DNA of 13,568 bases from JALQTD01 sp964390365 (GTDB lineage Bacteria > Bacteroidota > Bacteroidia > Flavobacteriales_D > Sanyastnellaceae). This document shows, in pieces, positions 1 to 7,600 of this stretch (positions are counted from its first letter, which is position 1; every line of letters begins with the position of its first letter). Position numbers and translations under genes: made by a program. The DNA lies in assembly GCA_964390365.1 (NCBI GenBank), contig CAYMHW010000061.1, positions 1-13,568 on the forward strand, read 5' to 3'. Under the pieces are notes generated by a model. The model was not told the origin of the DNA and did not search any database. It saw nothing but the letters and a program-made list of their open reading frames with translations.

Positions 1-242
1 CCCGCCCGCAGGAGCTCGACCACGAACTTCTTCGTGAGGTGGGTGCCGACCTTTTGGTGCGTCGAGATGAAGACGTCCTCGGGATCGGTGCACCACGTCG
101 CCCGCAGTTCATCGGCCACGGCGGGATCGACGAAGGGCGGGTGCGGTTTGTCCCGCCACATTCGGTGCAAATAGCCGCCCACCGGCAACCGCTCCACCGG
201 CTCGAAGTTGCGCATCCCCGCGCGCAACGTCCTTCCGCTCAT
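1..242 (-). CDS. Sulfotransferase-like protein, N-terminal part (runs off the window at base 1)
   Basis: Reading from an ATG at 242-240 gives 80 open codons to the window edge with no stop. Residues 56-67 read D-V-F-I-S-T-H-Q-K-V-G-T, followed by a hydrophobic helix. This matches the 5'-phosphosulfate-binding loop near the N-terminus of PAPS-dependent sulfotransferases, usually Y-P-K-S-G-T-T-W. The key Lys (K64), Gly (G66) and Thr (T67) are present and the flanking residues are divergent. If correct, the protein transfers sulfate from PAPS to a hydroxyl or amine acceptor, probably in the cytoplasm; no signal peptide is visible. The ATG overlaps the TGA of the upstream methyltransferase (ATGA, 239-242), so the two are probably cotranscribed and translationally coupled. 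A second in-frame ATG lies at 215-213, but the overlapping start is preferred. The substrate is unknown, and the family call rests on one motif because most of the gene is outside the window. Confidence 0.6.
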   Translation of the reverse strand, partial: MSGRTLRAGMRNFEPVERLPVGGYLHRMWRDKPHPPFVDPAVADELRATWCTDPEDVFISTHQKVGTHLTKKFVVELLRA

Positions 243-820
243 AGCCGTGCGACGAGCAATCCGCACTCGGTCGGCACGATGTGGTGCTCGACCTCGTTCT
301 CGACAAACCAGTCCAAGAACGCCCGGCACTCTTCCTCCCGGTCGATGACGTTGTCCGCCAGCAACACCGAACCCGGCCCGATGAGTTTGCGCTCGAGCAG
401 GTCCAGCAACTGCGGGTGGTACTGGTTTTTCTGCGCGTCGAAGAAGACGAGGTCGTACGGCTCGGTCAGCCCGCCGATGACCGCCCGAGCTTCCCCGATG
501 AGGACCTTCACCGGCACATCGCATTCATCCATCAAGGCCTGCGCATTTTGACCGACCTCTTCGTGGAACTCAATGGTGTCGAGGTGGGCGCCCTCGGGCA
601 TGCCGCTCACGAGGTACAACGCGCTGAGCCCGTGGGCGGTGCCGATTTCGAGGGCGCGCTGGGGTGCGGTGGCCACGGTCAAGGCCTGCAAGAGGCCGCC
701 GGTGTCTGCGCGGATGGGGTTTCGCCAGCCGTAGCGGCCGTCGGCGTTGGTATAGCTCTCGCCGTGTTTGGCGTAGGTTTCCAATTCGGCGATGGTGGCT
801 TCGATCTTCGGAGTTCTCAT
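239..820 (-). CDS. Class I SAM-dependent O-methyltransferase (Methyltransf_24 / family 3-like)
   Basis: A soluble protein of 193 residues from the ATG at 820. Motif I of Rossmann methyltransferases, A-L-E-I-G-T-A-H-G-L-S, binds S-adenosylmethionine. It is followed by an acidic strand end (L-D-T-I-E), then Y-D-L-V-F-F-D-A-Q-K (the metal and catalytic Asp region of catechol/caffeoyl-CoA-type enzymes) and L-L-A-D-N-V, the usual D-N pair. Length and motif order fit the small cation-dependent O-methyltransferases that methylate catechols or other small hydroxylated compounds. The open frame extends to a GTG at 838, adding six residues. The ATG is preferred because it is the commoner start and leaves a normal N-terminus. 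The stop overlaps the start of a sulfotransferase-like gene, suggesting successive tailoring of one small molecule. The acceptor cannot be read from sequence. The family call is firm; the substrate is unknown. Confidence 0.88.
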   Translation of the reverse strand: MRTPKIEATIAELETYAKHGESYTNADGRYGWRNPIRADTGGLLQALTVATAPQRALEIGTAHGLSALYLVSGMPEGAHLDTIEFHEEVGQNAQALMDECDVPVKVLIGEARAVIGGLTEPYDLVFFDAQKNQYHPQLLDLLERKLIGPGSVLLADNVIDREEECRAFLDWFVENEVEHHIVPTECGLLVARL

Positions 821-882
821 GACAAACTTGTTTGGCACAAAATACGCTCGATGACGTTTTCATGACACGGCCAGCCGAGCAC

Positions 883-912
883 AAAAAAAGCCCCTTCGTT
901 GCGGAAGGGGCT
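883..912 (-). terminator. Intrinsic terminator downstream of tRNA-Val
   Basis: On the minus strand a 9-bp perfect stem (912-904 with 897-889, arms AGCCCCTTC/GAAGGGGCT) with a 6-nt loop runs into seven T residues (889-883), the last arm base being the first T. It lies just 3' of the tRNA-Val CCA end. It should end the tRNA transcript and insulate the methyltransferase gene downstream. The plus strand has no T-run after the hairpin, so it acts in one direction. Confidence 0.85.
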
Positions 913-915
913 CGG

Positions 916-992
916 TGGTGGGCAATACTGGACTCGAACCAGTGACCTCTGCCATGTGAGGGCAGCGCTCTAACCAGCTGAGCTAAATGCCC
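916..992 (-). tRNA. tRNA-Val (anticodon CAC), CCA encoded
   Basis: On the minus strand the sequence folds into a full cloverleaf of 74 nt plus CCA (918-916). The acceptor arm begins GGGCATT. The D stem is GCTC/GAGC, the anticodon stem CTGCC/GGCAG with 7-nt loop CTCACAT, the variable loop has 5 nt, and the T arm is ACTGG-TTCGAGT-CCAGT. The loop has T33 and A37, and the anticodon CAC (958-956) reads GUG valine codons. Discriminator A73 is typical of valine tRNAs. The acceptor stem has one mismatch: T6 faces T67 (3' strand ATTGCCC rather than AATGCCC). A GTG-reading valine tRNA fits the GC-rich third positions of the neighbouring genes. It is a single-gene unit with its own terminator at 883-912. 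Confidence 0.95.
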
Positions 993-1119
993 GAGCGGGT
1001 GCAAATTTCATAAATTCCTCCTAACCTTTGACCAACCTCCGCGAAAAAAACATCCCGCCGCCTGCAATCGCTTGAAGGTTAACGCTCCAGCGCCGGGAAT
1101 TTTGGGCTATTTTCACTCC

Positions 1120-1551
1120 ATGAAAACGGTGATCATGCTTGCGTTGTGTTGGACTTCGGCGGCCTTGAGTGCGCAAGGGCTCGATGTCCTCGGTGGCATT
1201 CCGGTGTACGATGGGGACCGGGTGTCGTTTGTTTTGGCCCCGGCCGATGGTCCGGCTGTGGTGTGGGAGCGCGCGGCGCAGGTTAAGCCCGATGTTTGGG
1301 CCCAAACCGCGCTCGTGCCCGAGTACGTCAAAGGGTGGCGACTGCCCACGCGCGCCGAGTGGAACCTCATCGTGGCGCAAGCCCAACCCGACTGGGACCT
1401 CGACGAAGTGTTGTACTGGACTTCCGAAGAAGCGGATGAACACTACAGTTACGTCTGCGTCCAGCCCATGGAAACGGTGCGACCGGACGGACCGGAAGTG
1501 CGCCACAAGAAGCAGGACGCGTTCGTCCGATTCATTCGTTCGGTCGATTAA
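1120..1551 (+). CDS. Small secreted protein with DUF1566/Lcl-like C-terminal domain
   Basis: A protein of 143 residues from the ATG at 1120. This start is chosen over the upstream GTG/ATG positions of the same frame because it opens a clear signal peptide: M-K-T, a hydrophobic core V-I-M-L-A-L-C-W, and a cleavage site near A-L-S-A-Q-G at residues 15-20. The mature part has W-R-L-P-T-R-A-E-W (73-81), Y-W-T-S-E-E (99-104) and F-V-R-F-I-R (135-140). These are the three signature pieces of DUF1566/Lcl domains (usually W-R-L-P-T...Y-W-S-S...F-V-R-x-V-R), a formylglycine-enzyme/C-type-lectin-like fold found in exported bacterial proteins. The role is unknown; adhesion or ligand binding is possible. 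It stands alone, 148 bp before the giant gene, with no visible terminator between them, so readthrough is possible. The domain call is fairly secure; the function is not. Confidence 0.75.
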   Translation: MKTVIMLALCWTSAALSAQGLDVLGGIPVYDGDRVSFVLAPADGPAVVWERAAQVKPDVWAQTALVPEYVKGWRLPTRAEWNLIVAQAQPDWDLDEVLYWTSEEADEHYSYVCVQPMETVRPDGPEVRHKKQDAFVRFIRSVD

Positions 1552-1699
1552 CAAAGCCGAAACACCGACAACGTTTCCGCAACGCATGCGCCACAACGGG
1601 CTGACATTACCGCCCGGTTTCTTGACAATTCCTTCCGATTCTTCGTGCCCGTAGGTTGAATGCGATGGCGTGTTTTGGAGTCAAATCCAAAACCACATC

Positions 1700-4600
1700 A
1701 TGAACCGTTTCATCCTCACGACAGCGGCCCTCCTTGCATGGTCAGCTGGCACCAGTCAGGCCCAGGATTGCGGCCTGTTCTTCAGCGAATACGCTGAGGG
1801 AAGCTCCTTTAATAAGTACGTGGAGCTCTACAATCCCACTGGATCAAGCATCGCGCTCGACGGGATTTCCATTGAAGTTTACATGAACGGCGCGACGGAT
1901 GCGAGCAGTTCGATGGCCCTGACCGGCGCACTCGGAGCGGGCGAAGTCGCGTTGTACGCGCACCCCTCAGCCGACGCGTCCATCCTGGCCCTCGCCACGG
2001 AAACGAACAGCTCGGTCATCAACTGGAATGGCAACGATGCGGTCCTCCTGCGCGGCGCTTCCGGTGAGGTCCTCGACGTCATCGGCGAAATCGGATCATC
2101 CGCAAACTTCGCCGTTGCCGATGCCGACACGAAGGACAACACCCTCGTCCGCAAGCCGGAAGTCGGGCACGGCAGCAGCGACTGGGCTTCGGCCGCGGGC
2201 ACGGACGCCGCCACTTCCGAGTGGGTGGCGTTGCCGAACAACGACTGGACGGACGCGGGCGTGCACACCTGCACGGCGGTTTGCGCGGCAGCCCCTGCCA
2301 GCGAATTCACGCTGCGCGTCTTGCACAACAACGACGGCGAATCCAGCCTCCTCGAAGTGGACCACTTCCTCGCCACGGTCAACGCGGAGCGCGCGGCTTC
2401 GGCGGCGGAAGGCGTTCCGACCATCATGTTGAGCTCAGGAGACAACTTCCTCGCAGGTTCAATCTTCACGTTGAGCCAAAACACGAACACCTATTATGAC
2501 GCGATGGCCCTCGATCGCATCGGGTACGACGCCTTGTGCCTCGGCAACCACGATTTCGACTTCGGCCCCGCTGTCCTCGCGGACTTCATCGAGAGCTACG
2601 AGTTGACGACGCCTCCGTACTTGAGCGCGAACCTGGACTTCTCGACGGAGCCGGAGTTGGCCGGACTCGCGGCTGCAGGCCGCATCTTGCCTTCGACCGT
2701 CTTGAACGTGGAAGGGGAGCAAGTGGCCGTCATCGGGTTGACGACGCCGTTGTTGAATGGCATTTCGAGCCCGGGTTTGGTCGGCATCAACTCCGACATC
2801 GTGGGCGTGGTCCAAACCGAAGTGGACGCCTACGAAGCAGCGGGCATCAACAAGATCATCGTCATTTCGCACTTGCAATCGGTGACGAACGACATGGATT
2901 TGGCCGGAGCCCTGACGGGCGTCGACCTCATCATCGCAGGCGGGGGTGACCAATTGCTCACCAACTCCTTGTACGACACGGACTACGACGTCTACGGCAG
3001 CTACCCGCTCGCCACGACCGACGCCGACGGCGGCCCCGCTTACGTGGTCACGACCATCGGCAACTACCGCTTCCTCGGTAGCCTCAAGATGACCTTCGAT
3101 GCGGACGGCCACGTCACGAGCATCCACAGCGACGAGAGCGACGTCATCCAGGTCGACACGAGCGAAGGCGCCGCATCCGATGCGGACATGTACACCAGCG
3201 TCGTGGCTCCCCTCGAAGCCGCGTTGTCCCAAACCCAAGTCATCGCGACCACGGAAATCGACTTCGATGTGCGCAAGAACATCATCCGCTCGCGCGAAAC
3301 CGGCATCGGCAACATCATTGCCGATTCGTATTTGAGCAAGGCCCGCGAATGGGCGCTCATGCAAGGCCACGATGTGCCCCAAATGGGCTTCGCCAACGGC
3401 GGCGGCATCCGTTCCAACACGATCTACCCCGCGGGCGAAATCACGGACCAAGATGCGGGCAATATCCTGCCGTTCCCGAACTACATCTCCATCATGGAGG
3501 ACGTTCCCTCCTTCGTCATCAAGTACGTGTTCGAAAACGCTTACAGCCAAGTGAGCTTGGATGAAACGGGTGAACTCGTCGGTGACGACGGCCGCTTCGC
3601 ACACATTGCGGACGCGACGATCGTTTACGACATCGCGGGCGAAGCGTACACCCACGACGCATCGGGCACGCCGGTGGTCGAAGGCAGCCGCATCCTCAGC
3701 ATGGTGCTCGCCGACGGCACGGTGGTCGTCGAAAACGGCGTGGCCGTGGAAGGCGTGACGGTCGACATCGCGTCGGTGGACTTCTCGTTGAACGGGGGCG
3801 ACTTCTACCCGTTCGACCTCGCGGGTTCGCCGGTGTTGGTTTCGGAATTCGCGGCGCTGGACGCGTTCATTGACTACTTGACCACGGATTTGGGCGGACT
3901 CGTTGAGGCGGCTGAATACGTGCAGGATCCGGGCATGGATGCGGGCCGCATTCAAGTCCAAACCCCAACCTGCGACGACCCCGCGGCCTGCACCTACTTG
4001 CAGGACACGTTCTGCTTCTACGCGGACGACTGCGGCGTGTGCAACGGCGACGGCAGCACCTGCATCGAAGGGTGCACCAATGAGTTGGCTTGCAACTACT
4101 ACGATTTGGCGGTGATCGACGACGGCTCGTGCATCGTCCCGACTCCGGGCAACCCCTGCCCCACCACGGTTTCAGTGACCGTTTCAAGCGGATCCGATGA
4201 CGCGGAAGAGCAGCTCGACCCGTCGAACCCCTACTTCAGCGGTTACCCGTACATGGATTCCAGCGACCTCGAATTGACCTTCGATGGCGGCGAGCAGGAA
4301 GTGGGAATTCGCTTCGCATCGTTGGCGGTGCCCGCGGGCGCAACCATCACCGAGGCGTACATCCAATTCACGGCCGACGCTTCGCACGACGGTGAGACGA
4401 ATTTGACGGTCCTCGTGGAGAACAGCGTGAACCCCGCGACGTACTCGGCCGATGTGCTGAACGACGTGAGCAACCGCGAGAAGTTCCAATTGCCGGTGGA
4501 ATGGTCGAACGTTCCAGCGTGGACGGCGGGATTGGCTGGAATCGATCAGCGGACGCCGGATTTGGCCGCGCTCGTTCAGCACATCATCGACAGCGAAGGC

Positions 4601-7600
4601 TGGGCATCGGGCAACCCGATCAACTTCATCATCACGGGAACGGGACGCCGCGAAGCTGAATCGTTCGAAAACGACGAAGCCGACGCTTCCCTCGCCCCGA
4701 CCCTCGTCGTGAGCTACCAAGAACTGAGCGGTGAAGGCTGCACGGACAACGCGGCAAGCAACTACGACCCCGCAGCCGTCATCGACAACGGCACCTGCAC
4801 GTACGAAGTGAGCTTCGCTGTGGCGACCGGTTCGGACGACATCGAAGAGACGTTGAACACGGATGCGACCTACTACGACGGCGGCTTGCCGTACATGGAT
4901 TCAAGCGACCTCGAACTCGTCCAAGACGGCGATGCGAACCAGGCCGTCGGTGTGCGCTTCACGGGCTTGAACATTGCTCAAGGCCAAACCATCGCCTCCG
5001 CCTACATCCAGTTCGCGACCGACGAAGTGAGCACGGGCGCAGCGGCCATCGAAATCGCGATCCAAGACGCGGCCGACACGGAGACGTTCGACCCGAACAC
5101 GGCCTTTGACGCAAGCGGACGCCCGACCCTCGGCGCGACCGTTTCATGGGACGTTCCGGAGTGGTTGACGGTGGGCGAAGCGGGCGCGGATCAGCGGACG
5201 CCGGATTTGGCCAGCTTGCTCCAAGCCATCGTCGATCGTGCGGACTGGGCGCCGTACAACGCGGTGACGTTCATCCTCACCGGTTCGGGCACGCGGACGG
5301 CTGAAGCCTTCGAAGGCGATGCGGCCCTCGCTCCCCGCCTCGTCGTGGAAGTGCTCGGCACGCCAGCTTTGGCCCTCGGTTGCACCGACGAAGCAGCGAC
5401 CAACTACGATGCCAACGCTGGCATCGACGATGGCTCGTGCACCTACCTCGTGGCAGCGACCATCGCAGAAATCCAGGAAGGGCAGTTGACGGAAGCCTTC
5501 ACGGGCACGCCCGTGACGACGTCCGGTGTGGTCACCTACGTGAACGGTTCGTTCTTCATTTTGCAAGACGGAACAGGTGCTTACTCGGCCATTTCTGCCT
5601 ACAGCAGCGGACACGGTTTGAGCGTGGGAGACGACGTCACGGTGACCGCCTCGGTGACCGAATACAACGGACTGACCGAGCTCATCAGCTTCACGGACAT
5701 CACCGTCAACGGCATGGCCGCCCTCCCGGCAGTCGAGGTCCTCGGAACGGGCGAACTGAACGAGGAGCAGTGGGAAAGCGTCCTCGTGGCCACCACGGGT
5801 GAAGTTTCCGCCGTGGCAAACCAGTACGGCGAATGGCTCTTGAACGATGGCTCGGGCGATGTGCAGGTTGACGATTACGATGTGTCGGTGCCTGCGGATT
5901 TGGCCCTCGGTCAGGTCTACTACGTGGAAGGTCCGTTGACTTACGCCTTCGGTGCGTTCGAATTGCGCGCCTTGGTGCAAGAACTGCAGCCGGTGGCTTG
6001 CCAACTCGGCGTGGTGTACGTCTCGGAGAGCCACACGAGCGGCGATCCCGCGGACTACATTGAAATCCACAACAGCGGTTCAGAGGACTGCTCATTGGCT
6101 GGATTCCAACTCGATGACAACACCACGGTCAACGACCTCGTGTTCGGTGACGTCATCGTTCCAGCGGGAGGATACTGGCTCGGCTACGAGGACGCGGAAG
6201 GCAGCTTCACGAGCGGCCTCTCGAGCGGCGGCGACATCGTCGTGTTGCAAGACCCGGCTGGCAACCAGCTCGTGGTCGATGCTGGGCCTTCGAACGGCAC
6301 GTACTCGGTGAGCTACACTGCAGCAGGAATCGGCTGCTACACGGAACCGACCCCAGGAACTGAAAACGGTGCCTGCATCGTTCCGGGTTGCACGGACTCA
6401 ACGGCCTGCAATTTCGACAACACCGCCACGGTGGACGATGGTTCCTGCACCTACAGCGACGGAATCGTCGATTGCACCGGTGCCTGCATCAACGACACAG
6501 ACGGCGATGGCATCTGCGACGAGAACGAAGAAGCGGGAATCGGTGCCTGCCAACTTGGAGTGGTCTACGTCAGTGAAGCGCATTCGGAAGGCGGTGCGGC
6601 GGGTTACGGCAACGACTACATCGAGTTGTTCAACTCGGGAGCGGTCGATTGCTCCTTGGCAGGGTTCAAGTTGGATGACAGCGAAACGTTGTCCGACTTG
6701 ACCTTTGGCGAGGTCGTGATCCCTGCCGGTGGATACTGGTTGGGCATCAAGGATGAGGTGGGATCGTTCACGAGCGGACTCGGTGCGAACGGTGACTTTG
6801 TGGTCTTCGGTGACCCCCAAGGCAACACCTTGATTGTGGAACTCGCTTCTGCAGCAGGCACGGCTGCCCAAAACTTCGACGCCGCAGGAAACGGCTGCTA
6901 CGCCCTCCCCACTCCGGGAGCCGCCAACGGCGACTGCGTTGCGGTGGGTTGCATGGACGCAACAGCCTGCAACTACAATGCAGATGCTGCAATCGATGAC
7001 AACACCTGCACGTTCGCAGCTGCGTTCCAAGACTGCGATGGCAACTGCCTCAACGATTTGGATGGCAACGGCGTTTGCGACGAACTCGAAGGCGACGGTG
7101 GCATCGAAGTGTGCCAACTCGGCGTGGTGTACGTCAGCGAAGCCCACACCAGCGGTGAACCGAAGGACTACATCGAGATTTACAACAGCGGCTCAGAGGA
7201 CTGCATGCTCACAGGCTTCCAGCTCGACGATGCCTTGGAATTGGCGGACTTGACCTTCGGAGAAGTGGTCATCCAGGCCGGTGGATTCTGGGTGGGGTAC
7301 GAAGACGCACCCGGTTCGTTCACGAGCGGTTTGTCGAGCGGCGGTGACCTCGTGGTCTTTGCCGACCCGCAAGGCAACACGTTGATCGTGGAAGCCGGCC
7401 CGAGCATCGGCATCTTGTCGAAGAGCTTCGACGCGGAGGGCAACGGCTGCTACACCCTGCCCACGCCGGGCGAGGCGAACGACGCGTGCGGAGTGGTCGG
7501 CTGCACCGACGCCACGGCTTGCAATTACAACAGCGAAGCGACCGCCGACGACGGGTCGTGCACGTTCAGCGACGGCATCCTCGACTGCGACGGGGTTTGC

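Noticed and set aside
823..834. Small perfect inverted repeat (CAAAC, 2 nt, GTTTG) just before the methyltransferase ATG
   Set aside because: Arms of 5 bp are too short to call an operator, and no matching site was seen elsewhere in the window.
281..865. 194-codon plus-strand frame over the methyltransferase
   Set aside because: It has no recognisable motif and lies opposite a complete methyltransferase.
1622..1660. Promoter-like TTGACA followed by TAGGTTGA upstream of the giant gene
   Set aside because: The spacing (26 nt) does not fit a Bacteroidota promoter (about 19-21 nt), and no sigma-70 -10 element sits 17 nt after TTGACA.
2459..3961. 500-codon antisense open frame opposite the nucleotidase
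   Set aside because: It has the same Val/Arg/His-rich shadow composition, no motif, and lies opposite a well-conserved enzyme.
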